Shown: piece after piece, positions 33,885 through 45,078 of the stretch
How the letters are laid out: each line of letters starts with the position of its first letter
How positions within the stretch are numbered: the first letter of the stretch is position 1
From: Cristatella mucedo
Taxonomy: Eukaryota > Bryozoa > Phylactolaemata > Cristatellidae
NCBI GenBank assembly: GCA_009760855.2
Contig: WPIO01000014.1
Coordinates: 250,001 to 314,000 of the forward strand
Length of the DNA: 64,000 nt
Direction of reading: 5' to 3'
Notes under the pieces: model-generated
Database searches by the model: none
What the model saw: only the letters and a program-made list of their open reading frames with translations
What the model was told of the DNA's origin: nothing
Translations under genes and position numbers: made by a program

Positions 33885-35826
33885 CTCCACCATTAAAATA
33901 TTAACTTGATCAAATACTCAAGAAAGCAACAGTAGACCAAGAGAACTTGAGCAACTTCCGCCCAATCTCCAGTCTCCTTTCTACCATTCCCATCGAAGAC
34001 ACTGAATCAAGTCGTTGCTGACCAGCTGAACGTTTATATTAAAACTTCAAACCTTGCTTAGTAAGTTAAAGTCTGGTTTTAGAACTACTCACTCCACAGA
34101 GTCATCATTACTTCTGGTGCATAACGACCTACTTACGAAGGCAGACTTAGGTAGAGTATTCCTGCTTATTTTGCTCGATCTTTCGGCAGCTTTTGATACT
34201 ATCGAACACCAAACAGAAACTAAAACTGCATCTATTTATCACAGCATTTAGTGGGTCCCATTGATTCGTCCTTTATGTGCTAACGAATGCTGACACTGTG
34301 CATGCATCCACTAACCACACTTGCATGCTGACACTGTGCATGTCACCCCTAACCATGTTATTCTTGTTTTTTATTGAGCATTCTACCATTAACCATTCAG
34401 TCGTGTATCATTTGCAGCAAATGTAAATTTCCTAGAAAGAGATTTAGTTCTCTGAGGGCGCTATATCAAATGTAGTATTATTATTATTTACTCCTTCACG
34501 AGCGTCTCTCATCTCACCTGGGCATCACTAGTCTGCACTGCAACGGTTCACGTCCTATCTCAATGGGAGACCCCTGAGTATTAATGTGAAGGACATGGAT
34601 CATCTGAGGAACCACTAAAGTATGGGGTATCTCAGGGCTCTGTGCTGGGTCCGGTTCTTTTTCACGGTTTATACTCTCCCTCTTACCGATGTGATTGCTA
34701 GGCACAACCTAGGCTTTCAATTCTATGAAGATGACACTCAGTTGTATCATTGCCTTGATCCCTCCCAGCCCTACAGCACGTCGAATTCTCTCAACTCCCT
34801 TGCTAAAAGTATTGATGACATCCGCAAATGGATAGCATCAAACTTTCTTTAATTACAAGAAGATAAAAAGTAACCCACTAGTTATGGGCAAAGCGAGTGT
34901 AATTCAAAAATGAGCAAACCTAATGCTCAAAATCGGCTCTGCCAGCATATCTCCTGCACAAAATCTAGGTGTCCTATTCTAACGTGGCCTTTCATTAGAT
35001 GACCAATCGGTTCCACAGACAAGTGGGTCCACTTTCAGCTACATAACGTCTGTACACAACTTTGCTAAAATTCGGGCTTGTTTAGACAGGGATACCGCAT
35101 CTAAATTAGTCCACGCATTTGTGACATCCTGCCTCGATATCTGTAACACACCGTTTGCCGGTCTTCCGGCCTGTGTAATCAGGTGCTTACATCTGTTGCA
35201 AAACTAAAACTCTGCGGCTAGGCTTGTCTTCCGTGAGCGTCGCAGTTGCCACATCACACTACTTCTTGCCGACCTGCACTGACTCTCAAGTAATGCATCG
35301 TATTTAAGGCTCCGTCACTCACTATTAAGTACTTTCATTTTTTGGCTCCAGCCTACCTATCAGATCTACTACCCTACCAGATTAAGAATCGCACCACCCA
35401 CTTTTCAGAATCTAATCATTTACCTACACCTCGCACGAACCTCAAATACTTTGGAGAATGTTCCTTTAATTAGCATGCTCACAAAGCCTGGAACTCACTT
35501 CCGTCCAGTGTCTCGCGACATCCACTGACTTGACCGGATTTAAAAAGAAGCTAAAAGTGTATCAACCTATCACAGCATGTATTGGGTCCATGCTATTCGT
35601 CCTTTGTATGCTTATGCGTGCTGACATTGTGCGTGCTGCCACTAACCGTGTTTGCATGCTGACCCTGTGCATGCCACCTCTAACCGTGTTATACTTGTTG
35701 TTTATTGAGCTTGCTACCGCTAAACATTCGATCATGCTTACTTTGTAGCAAATGCGAAGTGCCTGGAAAGAGATTGAGTTTTCTGGGGCTCTATAACAAA
35801 TATATTATTACTACTACTATTATTAT
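33885..35826 (+). mobile_element. L2-A LINE, RT to tail, with a second L2-A nested inside
   Basis: It starts near the RT N-terminus (ACTCAAGAAAGCAACAGTAG, as at 56401). It shows KSGFRTTHSTESSLLLVHND and LLDLSAAFDTIEH (motif A) at 34070-34209. It is then interrupted by 34210-34490. It resumes with CTCCTTCACGAG, YGVSQ/GSVLGPVLF-type bases at 34620-34665 and NLGFQFYEDDTQLYHC (motif C; the usual Ala before DD is Glu) at 34705-34755. It continues through the thumb and C-terminus to CTATAACAAATATATTATTA at 35826. It is the most complete RT-bearing copy in the window. Multiple frameshifts make it inactive. Confidence 0.9.
34210..34490 (+). mobile_element. Nested 5'-truncated L2-A LINE
   Basis: This 281-bp 3' end (AAACTAAAACTGCATCTATT, CATTTAGTGGGTCCCATTGA, CTCTGAGGGCGCTATATCAA, (TTA)n) lies directly after the DTIEH codons of the host copy. 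The host's RT sequence continues immediately after its tail. It is in the same orientation as the host and younger than it. Confidence 0.9.
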
Positions 35827-36879
35827 CAACATCTTTCCTAGCTTTCTGAATTTCTGTTCTCAACTGAGGACGACTGGTCGCTCTTATGAGGAATGGGTAC
35901 CGAGGCGTTCGAGGGCGATGGACGTAGGCTGGTCTGGATGCGTGGTAGCAGGTACATTTTTGCCAGTTCAATGCTTTTAAGCTTCGACCATGCCGACGTA
36001 GCAGTTACTTGAGCTGTGAGTTGGTTCCCACTAAATTATTGGGAGTATTGCAAATATCGCGGCTCTGGCGCCTGTTCTGAACCAAAAGTACACAAAGAGC
36101 AAAAACAGATATAATTACTTTATATCAGTGATCTATTGTACTCATTACTAACAATTTTCATTATTAACAAACACTTTCGAATAAAAATTTTCCACGATAC
36201 CTTCTAGAGCTTTTTAGCAGTTCTCGCAGTAAATTAGATGGCCAGATTTTGTACTGATCCCTGACAGGCTACTGTAAATTTTTGAACTGATCCCCCAACA
36301 GGCCGACCTGCCGACTACGCTTTTGTCCCGATAAATTGGCAGAAGGTAGTTGCAAAATGCCTCTGCCGGATGCTTGCAGCCTCTTACAGCCTTCTTAGAA
36401 AACTGAGGCTGTGTAACTACTTCGGCAACAGTTACTAACGTGAACTGTTTTTTATTTATATCACTAGTATGAATTAGTACAGAATGTAATTGCAATTTTT
36501 CCATAAGTAGAACGACTGATTAAGTCCGTACCTGAAGGACTTTGTCTAGTGATCTAGCGTAAAAGGCGTAATTATTGTAGGAAATTTTTAACGCTCTTTT
36601 TGATTGAGCTTAACTAAAGTATGATTTCCTAATGTGATTTCATAGGAAAAGTTGATTGCATGCAAGCAATATGAATTAATAGCACCGAACGTTTGGCTAT
36701 TTAGCTTTATCTGGAATGTTCTAGAAAATTAGAAGCCTTTCAATTGATCACCTTAATGTTAAACAACAGTTCTCTTTTGAGTTTGCACATGAGCTCCTGG
36801 GACCCTTTCTAAACCCTCTGGGCACTCGTTATAAGTGCGTTATTTTAGTGCAGTTAATTAGATGATTCAATGCCTCTTT
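35827..36879. other. No recognisable feature
   Basis: AT-rich. The open frame 36214-36504 (minus) has no recognisable domain. Confidence 0.4.
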
Positions 36880-37240
36880 CTGTTAACACTCCGCTCAGCA
36901 GCCTCTTCTGGCGTCTTTAGGGTCCACTGCTGCTGCTGCCGCCGCTGCCTGCTGCTGCTGCCGCCGCTGCCTGCTGCTGCTGCCGCCGCTGCCTGCTGCT
37001 GCTGCCGCCGCTGCCTGCTGCTGCTACAGCCACCGCTGCCGCCGCCGCCGCTGCTGCTGCAGCCACCGCCGCCGCCGCCGCTGCTGCTGGCCTGTGTGAC
37101 GAACGGCTTCAGCTTCGTGAACTCGTCGTGCTTCCGCTGCTTCTTCTCTGGACGCTTTTGCTGGCACGAAAGTTTCTTTTTTCAGCTTCTAGAGCACACC
37201 GTTTAGCAGCCTCTTCCGGTGTCTCTCCGGCCCGCTGTTG
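36880..37240 (-). pseudogene. Possible repetitive-protein remnant with TPEEAA(K/E)R motifs
   Basis: On the minus strand, 37225-37130 reads GETPEEAAKRCALEAEKRNF and 36915-36893 reads KTPEEAAERS. These are two related charged repeats flanking the GCT/CAG minisatellite. Similar ETPEEAA-type repeats are known to me from repetitive, often transposon-linked proteins of invertebrates, but the family cannot be named here. Frameshifts occur in the intervening CAG-rich DNA. Confidence 0.35.
36928..37090. repeat. 22-bp GCT/GCC minisatellite
   Basis: Four perfect copies of a 22-bp unit (TGCTGCTGCTGCCGCCGCTG + CC) occupy 36928-37015. Two longer degenerate copies carrying a CAGCCACCG variant follow. The unit length is not a multiple of three. 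Confidence 0.93.
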
Positions 37241-37256
37241 CAAGTGATAACTAGTA

Positions 37257-37430
37257 GGTGAGCCGTGATGGCGCACTAGGTAAGGCGGTTGCTTTTCACG
37301 ACCTCGGTCCCGATGTCGTGGGTTCAAATCCTGCGGTGGGCGTTCCTTTAACGCCAGTGCAAGCGGTGGTGATAGCCTTAAAGGCTCTTCTGTCGCTACA
37401 CTAAAGAGGCTTTTAAATCAGCTAGTATTT
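37257..37430 (+). mobile_element. tRNA-derived SINE (type 1), full-length
   Basis: The head is GGTGAGCCGTGATGGCGCAC TAGGTAAGGCGG (A box) and CGTGGGTTCAAATCCTG (B box). The body is GGTGGGCGTTCCTTTAACGC, GTGCAAGCGGTGGTGATAGC, AAAGGCTCTTCTGTCGCTAC and AGAGGCTTTTAAATCAGCTA. The tail is AT-rich (ATTTAATTTTAATTTAATTT). It is the best-preserved plus-strand copy. Confidence 0.92.
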
Positions 37431-39989
37431 AATTTTAATTTAATTTAACTAGCTTTCTTTTCGCCCTCTTTTCTTTTAAGATCTTGATTGACGCTCACCG
37501 AAAGTCTTCTGGCTGCGAATTTTAAGTCTACATCTAATTCACAGCCGTGTAACGAAACTGTTAAAAACAAAGCACCGCAGCGCAAATGTAAAAACTCACT
37601 GCACACAAATATGGTAGCTTGCCAATACGCTAACTTAGCTGGTTCAAGCGGAAGTGCCGAAGGCGCTGTAAGTACGTAAAGCGCAGCAGCAGAGGTCGTA
37701 GTGCAGAACTTTAGTTGCTGAAACACCATGCCAACCCTTTGAAAAACCCTTAAAGCTTGTAGTCCAGTCAAGGTCATGCATCTCGTTGTTCAATTTCAAT
37801 GATGACTTTATATACAAAATTAGCAAATTTCTTCTCCTTTTCTCTCTCCCTTGTTGACACTCATTGTTGCTGGACCCTCGTAGTATGACTTAACTACAGC
37901 ACAAATGTCTCAATGTAAATTTGACGGCAAAAACGAACCAACGAACTAACTATCAATAATTTAACGAACTAATAGAGCTTATTATTGAGGTAGATGTTTT
38001 GTCAATAACAGATGGCTGCTAGTCATCTTCAAGTAATCACCTGAAGCACCTTACAAAGAATGACTTCAACATTGACTGTGCACATGCAAAGCTGCTCCAA
38101 AACTCGACCTTTATGCATGACGAGTGTATGTGTCGTGGGTGGTTGCACATGGTAGTAGAGCCGCCGCTGCTCTGTGCAGGAACCAATACTTGATAAATCG
38201 CAGCTCTGTATTACCAAAGTCGCCGGCCCAGCATATAATTCCGAGTGAATTCGTGGTGGAATATGCAACGAGAGACAATTCAGACACCGATAGAGTCACA
38301 GCAAGATACACAGCATCTTTCCAAATTTAAAGTGAACGCATATCACAAACCGGAGATGGTGGAGGTCAACTTGCAAAATAACTTGTTTACTGAAACAAAA
38401 TGGCTGAAATGTAGGTCGTCGAGGAGCGAGGTAGTAGGCGTAAAATTTCGCAACAACTGCAGCATCCGGGAGCCAACAGTTTTCGCATCAGCAGCGAGCG
38501 ACTCTCACCAAGGAGGGCGGCCAGCGATAGGCTGGTGTGACTGGAGAGTTGCAGGCCAAGACGAACGGTGGGCCTCAGGCGTGTACTACACGCCTCAGGC
38601 GTGTAGGACAACTGGACTGTCGGCCACGCAGATGTGCCGTCCATAGGCTGGGGCGCACGTGTTCAACCGCCGGTATCTCGGCGACAAGGTCGTGAGCCGT
38701 ACAGAGCACAGGGCTGCACCCTGCTCAGCGAAATGGGCTGCACAGCACGAGGGCCTCGCTTGTTAACACAGAGCGCCGCCCCGGGCCACTCAGCGCAACC
38801 GGAAGTCGACCGAGGAGCGTCGGGGGTCATAGGTGGCTCAGTGCGGGGCACCGTGGGGCACCGTGCTCAGTCCGTCGGCTCAGTGGCTGCTCAGCGAGCC
38901 GCTCCTTGTGGAACTCAGTTCGACGCGCTCGCCAAGTTTGGCGGAAGTGTGGACAGTAGTGAAAGGAAGGCCGTATGACCAATAAGCCCTCACTCCGTGC
39001 ACCGTACGCTGACCACTGGTCTGCTGAGCGTGCGTAGAGTTTAGCCACGCATTTGAATGAATCGACTGCGGTCGTGGGAACATTATCCGGCCTCGACGTC
39101 GCAGTCTGCACAAAGTATTGTTCAATCGCCGAAGGTATTTAAGGGCTTGGGATATCTGACGGAGTAGCGACACAATCTCTGAGCAGGCGTAACAGTAGCA
39201 AGCGTATCTGGAGTTTGATCAGGCGATGCGATCGACGCTGCCCTAGACCATACCCGTGGCGCTCCAGGTTCCAATTCACTGGCGTAATTGCGTGTACCGT
39301 ACCAGTATGCTCTGATTGAGCGGCGTTCTGGCGTAGCTCAATAAGACCGACAGGGTCTAAGTGGCTCAGCAGCATATTGATGGGCTCGGTTTAGGCGTAC
39401 ATTTGGTCAGTGCCATTGCTAAAAGTTGCTCAAGGCTAACACATCTGCGCCAGCGAAGTCCAGTAACGGCTTTATTATGTTCTTCGTCATCGATACCTCG
39501 CTTGAGCATATATCGTTCTCAAAGTAGTGCAGTCACCCCGTCCACCGTTCAACTACGGTTAGGCTGAGGTTCCATCTCAGAGGGTGGCTGATAGTTGGGA
39601 ACGTCCATGAAGTCCATGCGAACGACCCTTGCTTTCGAAGCCTCCACATTAAGTGGCTGCATGTAATCGAATTCGTAGAATTGATTGATCCTTCTGGAAG
39701 TGCTTGCTCTTGACCGAATCGCGGAAAGAATTTTATGGAATTGTGTTTGAAATGCTCACCTATGGAATAAAGTGGATCGTATGACCGATTGCAACATTTA
39801 TGATATAAAGTAAACACGCACTGATTCAACGGCCCCTCAGAAGGTGGTGCTATTTAACAATTTTCACTCGCTTAATGTAGGCGATATACAGGGCCCTACT
39901 GCAGAAATTGAACACATGCCTCAGATCGCCAACGGTTCTTACCACAGCACCTTACCTCTAAAACCTATTATGTCACGCTAAACGACGAA
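37431..39989. other. No recognisable gene; GC-rich part at 38500-39000
   Basis: Overlapping open frames occur on both strands at 38380-39170, none with a domain. A small perfect palindrome (TACACGCC TCA GGCGTGTA) is at about 38588-38606. Confidence 0.4.
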
Positions 39990-40484
39990 AGAAGTAGATA
40001 GTCCAGCCTATCTGTCAGATATACTACCCCATCAGGCTAAGCATCGTACCACCCGCTTTTCGGAATCCAACAGTCTAGAAATACCTCATACAAACCTTAA
40101 ATTCTTTGGAGACCGTGCATTTAGTTCATATGCTCCCAAAGCCTGGAACTCTCTCCCGACCTGCGTCAGAACATCCCCTGACCTGACCACATTTAAAAGG
40201 AACCTAAAAACACACCTATTTAAGACAGCATTCAGTGGGTCCCTGTGATTCGTCCTTCATGTGCTTATGCGTGCTGACACTGTGCATGCTGCCACTAACC
40301 ACATTTGCATGCTGACCCTGTGCATCTCACCCCTAACCATATTAATCATTTCGTTTGTTTTTCAAGCATGATTTTACCTACCTTTCAATTGCATTTCACT
40401 TTACAGCAAATGTAAAGCGCCTAGAGAGAGATTAAGTTCTCTGAGGGCGCTTTATCAAGTGAATTATTATTATTATTATTATAG
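39990..40484 (+). mobile_element. L2-A LINE 3' end, young-looking
   Basis: It runs from GTCCAGCCTATCTGTCAGAT through CCACCCGCTTTTCGGAATCC, GCTCCCAAAGCCTGGAACTC and GTAAAGCGCCTAGAGAGAGA, ending CTCTGAGGGCGCTTTATCAA GTGAATTATTATTATTATTA. It is very similar to the 5505-5985 copy, which suggests two members of one recent subfamily. Only the last part of the coding region remains. Confidence 0.92.
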
Positions 40485-40706
40485 TCCTTAGGATGACGAG
40501 AGCGAGAGCACATTCAAAGCCTGTATTGATAATAATGCAGCTACGTATCAACCTATTCTCTTCCAGCGCACAAAATACAGAAACATTGCTGAATACACAT
40601 AGTGTCACCATGGCGAGTTTTCAGCAAAGAAAAAATTAACATGTGTGACTTGAACCTTCGGCCGGAGTACGGTCGTATCATAGGATCGCTGCGAAAGAAG
40701 TGTAGG

Positions 40707-40878
<172 letters not shown>

Positions 40879-40887
40879 CACACACAC

Positions 40888-43227
40888 GAACGGCACGTAC
40901 ACACTTTCCACACACAGGCAGTGCAAAAGTCTATGCACCAATGGTTGAAAATGCACGTACAAGCTAAGCCGTCATTGCGGCCCATGGACAATGTTAGAAT
41001 ATATAATGTTTACCTGTAAGACCCAAGAGCTACACATACCCTTATTAATGCAAGTTGGCCAAATTTCGTAATGTAAACATCAAAGCCGCGACACATTTTC
41101 AGTCTAATTGACGATGGTATACTGGTTTTTGCAGACAGCCGTTAAGGTAATTAGTTCATCTTCTATACAACCGTAGCTCCTCAATACTGGGGAGATTAGC
41201 GATTGCGATTCCTGGTCGTCCAGGCAGTTGAATGAAAAAATTTCGTCTGGGAATCTGTCATCAATGAGGGACTCCGATTACAAGCATTCAGTCGTGATCT
41301 TACTATTGGGTCGTTGGTAGCAAGCACAGAAGTACCCGGATTCTAGAGATACGCCTCGCATTTCCTACGATTAGGATCCTATTGCATGTGTGCAGCGCAA
41401 GAAATGTGTCCACTTTCGAGAATGTTAAAATGATGTGGTATTATTGGCTATACCAAGATATGCCGTCTCTATGCCAGGCTTGCGTACCTTAATCGACTGG
41501 CTCGAGCAGAATGCTGAGCTGCTTCGGCTGACTAGGTATCTGACGTCGCTGATTTCCAAGGGAGACTGGCCTTGCATATATCTGACCAACCATTAACGAA
41601 ATAGTAACTCTATAGCGTCGTAGGGACAAGCACAAAGTGTCTTTCAAAAGAGAACTGTAGGAGCCAATGATGCGCCATTGTCCATTAACGCAATATATCA
41701 AGAAGTCAAAGCCCCAGCGAAGGGAAGTGGAGCACCTGCAGCCTGCCATAGGTCATCGCAGTTGAAGTCAGCGAGTTCTCACTTGCTGGACTTCACTTTC
41801 ATAACTTCAAGGTGACTCTAGTGCTTTCAGCGATTCCATGACGACGAGTAGCAGGCCTTGATGATTGACGCTCAAATTTTGTTAGCATATAATCCACTGT
41901 CATAGGTACGCTAGCTTTGCCATTACACCGCTTCTGCTGGATCGATGGCACTGTAGCCATCACGATGAGTTCAGTTTCAACGAGGCTGCGCCATTTTGGG
42001 AAATAGTCATTTGATTGAACGGGTTTCTCCGTAATGCGTAGGTTTACATTCATTTAAAATAATATACATGCATGAAATAGGAGACGATCCTACGTTCTAA
42101 ACTCGTACTGTTTGCTAGACTGAATACTATACTAGGCTGAATCTTGTGTCATTCCTAAGTAGCGGCAATCAGTGAAATCGTTGATTAAGATGCGATAGCA
42201 CTGAATACAACTCGGTGTATTACACAGCATAGGAAAACTATCACACGATCCGGCAGCATAGCATAATTGAACTACTACTGGTACTGTTCCCACCGAGCTA
42301 AACATACATTGACAAAATCTTCAATTAAGTGTGATCGCGTGCAATGAAATGGAAAGTGCAGCATTAGAATACGTAAGGGAATGAAAAACCGAAGAACAAC
42401 ATTGATCTCGGTCGCCGTAACGGTTCTTTCGTCTTTACTTTTAATTGCTGACCGTTTATTCAGCTCAATAGTCATACAACGTCAGGCTTCCATTTCAATG
42501 AATATTTTGTCTACATGCATACATTTCTCGGCTAAGGGAGGAGGAAATGGCTAGCACTTTGGCACGGCAGGCCTAGAAGGAAATTGCTATGACTTTGGTG
42601 CGACAGGCTTAGAGTTAAGTATTAATTAATGGTGCGACACGTTTGGAGACGAAGCTTCGCTGAGAACGCTGTGCCTCACGGCGAGCCTCTTTAGAGCTGT
42701 CTAAAGAAGAACTACTTCTTGGCAAAAGTGAAAAATGCGTTCACCAACTTGAGAAAAAGCGATTGTCCCCCCGTTGCGAGCGCCAGCTGCTTCGGCAATT
42801 GTAATTAGGGCAGCCGCGTCGGCCACTAATGTGTGCCCCACCTGCAGCAGGTGGTTGGGCAATTGACTCGGCGCAGCGTCCGACCTCCTTTGATGTAAGA
42901 ACGTTGCCGCCGCAGATGCACTCCCCTCATCTGCGGTGAGTCGGCCAGCTCATATACGTACGCGTCGAGGGACTAAAGATAAGAGTCTCGTAGATATAAG
43001 CACATTAGAGCTATAAGCACATAAGTAGATTCGCAATGGCGTGCATAACCTAAACGAGTGCAGCTAAAGTGAAGGGGTTTTAAATATGTGCTAGCTCTTA
43101 AAAAGACAAAAGACGTACATAGTCTTGCGCACTTTTGTCCTGGCTAACACGGGAGAATTGCAGTAAATCAGTTGTTGGTTTCCCTGGAACGTTTAAAAGT
43201 TCATTGCTTCACTTTCTTTGTTTCAAG
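40888..43227. other. No recognised exon or repeat
   Basis: I looked here for earlier HSP60 exons on the plus strand and recognised none. Minus-strand open frames at 41489-41749 and 41799-42053 are about 85 codons each and have no recognisable domain. Confidence 0.45.
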
Positions 43228-43367
43228 TTATCCGGATTGCTCTGGTTGATGCTGGAGGAATGGCGTCACTGTTATTGACAGTGGAGTGTGTAGTCACCGA
43301 GGTACCCAAAGAGGAGCCTGCCCCAGGCGCCATGGGCGGAATGGGTGGCATGGGCGGAATGATGTAA
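43228..43367 (+). CDS. HSPD1: Mitochondrial HSP60 chaperonin, last coding exon
   Basis: After a TTTCTTTGTTTCAAG acceptor the exon starts TT|ATC CGG (split Val codon, phase 1). It encodes [40 protein letters not shown] and MGGMM before TAA. This is the C-terminus of type I chaperonin HSP60/GroEL. It includes the end of the equatorial domain ([10 protein letters not shown]), the VVTE-P-EE segment and the flexible Gly-Met repeat tail that projects into the folding cavity in the mitochondrial matrix. The frame is intact and a potential ATTAAA poly(A) signal follows about 40 bp downstream. No other HSP60 exon was recognised upstream, so the gene must have a long last intron, or this exon is an isolated duplicate. 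Identity of the encoded segment is very secure. Confidence 0.9.
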
Positions 43368-43404
43368 AAGAAGTGGCTGCTACTTCGGGCTGATTAAGCC
43401 TAGC

Positions 43405-43410
43405 ATTAAA
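43405..43410 (+). terminator. Possible poly(A) signal for HSP60 (ATTAAA)
   Basis: ATTAAA lies 38 bp after the TAA of the HSP60 exon. A common variant hexamer at an unusually short distance, so tentative. Confidence 0.35.
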
Positions 43411-43679
43411 CACAATGCTCTCTGTGAATAGCATAGCGTGTCAGAGATGTATGTTGTGCTGAACCTTACTAGATGTCAATCTGCAGAAATACACAGTAGC
43501 GCTTTGTAAAGCTGCTCTAATGCTTACTTTTTGACAGTTGCAGATTACATCTTTCTTAAAGTAAGCTCAGTGTGTGCACGGTCTTGACTCGCTTCAAGTT
43601 TGAGTGGTCAAGCACTGATTGTTGTGTTAGAAACGTGCCCATGCAAATATTTTCACGTTCATTTTTTCCGCTTACGTCC

Positions 43680-44420
43680 GTGTCGCTCGTGTCTCAGTGA
43701 GACTCCCTTAGAACGGCAGCCGCAGCAGCAGGAGCCACTGTTATAAAACGCCCCCTCTATAAACCGCTATACACCTCTATAAACCTAAACCCTAGATGCT
43801 CAATCCGGAGGAGCGCCGGCAGCGAAAAAAAAAAGGACGCAGGCAGGCAGGCAGGTAGGCAGGCAGGCAGGCGGCCCCAAATTACGTACGCGTACACGCG
43901 ACCCATTGACAAATCTGTAAAGCGGAGCAAAGAAACACAGAGCCAGCGTTTCGCAGGCGAACCGCGAGAGAAAATTAAGAGACTCTAGTAACGCGCTCTA
44001 AGAATTGCGAGCATTAGGAATAGGTGCCAGGCTTTCGGGGCAGGGATGGACTGAAGAGCCAGGAGTGTCTTTCGTTGCAGCTCCTGAACTCGCGAGTTGG
44101 CGCCACCAATGCAGCGCACTTGGCGGGCGCTGGTCCGGTTGCAGATGCATGACGGGTAGCGGAGGAGCCGGAGCCTTGAAGCGCAGCTAGCGAGTCGCAG
44201 TAGCTGCGCTTATACACGCGCGGGTAAGCCGCCGCTAGCAGAGCACGGTAGCAGCCAGGAGCGCGCCCATGACTTGATCTAACGAGTCCATTGTGTTGCA
44301 TGCAGAGCAGCCTATTGCTTAGACGCAGGTGGGCGCACGTACGTAGCGCCAGCCTAGTGTACAGCGGTCTCGCTGGAAGCCAAACGCTCCGGTAGGTTCA
44401 ATCTTACTGCAGTCATTGTC
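43680..44420. other. GC-rich block with CTATAAA motifs
   Basis: Two CTCTATAAAC motifs at about 43757-43786 precede a GC-rich, CpG-containing stretch without a recognised exon. It could be promoter-like for a gene further right, but no transcript evidence is visible. Open frames at 44005-44301 on both strands have no domain. Confidence 0.35.
43839..43874. repeat. (GCAG)n tetranucleotide repeat
   Basis: About nine GCAG units with one GTAG variant. Confidence 0.9.
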
Positions 44421-44546
44421 GCTGTGTGGTGAGCTTTGCACTTGCCTTAGCATTACTCTCAGCAGAATGCTGGTTAGCCACGACCTTTACTTGAGATGCT
44501 AACTTTTGCTTCAGATATCAAAATACCTCTTTCATAACCATTCTCG

Positions 44547-44650
<104 letters not shown>

Positions 44651-44765
44651 AAACAAAAGTCTAGAGGCTTCTAAATGTTGCCTAATGCAAGTACTACTTT
44701 TTGAACTATTTGGAATGAACTTTGATTTCGAATTTGGATAAGTTCGGTAATTCGCTCAATTACGG

Positions 44766-44795
44766 TAGTAATAATAATGCACTTGATAAAGAACT
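44766..44795 (-). mobile_element. Possible L2-A tail stub
   Basis: Minus-strand CTTTATCAAGTGCATTATTA equals the last bases of L2-A before its TTA tail, with nothing upstream. About 30 bp only. Confidence 0.5.
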
Positions 44796-44990
44796 GCCCC
44801 AGAATTTGATTACTAGACGTTAATAAGTCCTCTCTCGAATCACAAAATTTGATAGAGCAACCAGCAACTTTAACTTTCAGAAACTCTACTGTCTAATCAG
44901 TACATGCTTTAAATCCTGCTAATTTAAAAACTTTTTTTTTTTAGATTTAACGATCACCGCTCCTGTCTCAAGCAATGAGACTAGTATAGC

Positions 44991-45078
44991 AACTTCTGAC
45001 ACCAATTGTTACGAGCACCCTGTAGTAGCTCCTAGAACTTCTGACACCAATTGTTACGAGCACCCTGTAGTAGCTCCT
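44991..45078 (-). mobile_element. Duplicated LTR-end / primer-binding-site remnant
   Basis: Two direct copies with a 45-bp period (43 bp identical). On the minus strand each reads CTACTACAGGGTGCTCGTAA CA AT TGGTGTCAGAAGTT. This has the form of an LTR end (terminal CA), a 2-bp gap and a primer-binding site starting TGG, as in Ty3/gypsy elements. No gag or second LTR is attached. This interpretation is inferred from pattern. Confidence 0.55.

Noticed and set aside
43757-43795. Core promoter with two CTATAAA boxes plus a telomere-like CCTAAACCCTA
   Set aside because: No downstream exon was recognised. The motifs are short and could be chance.
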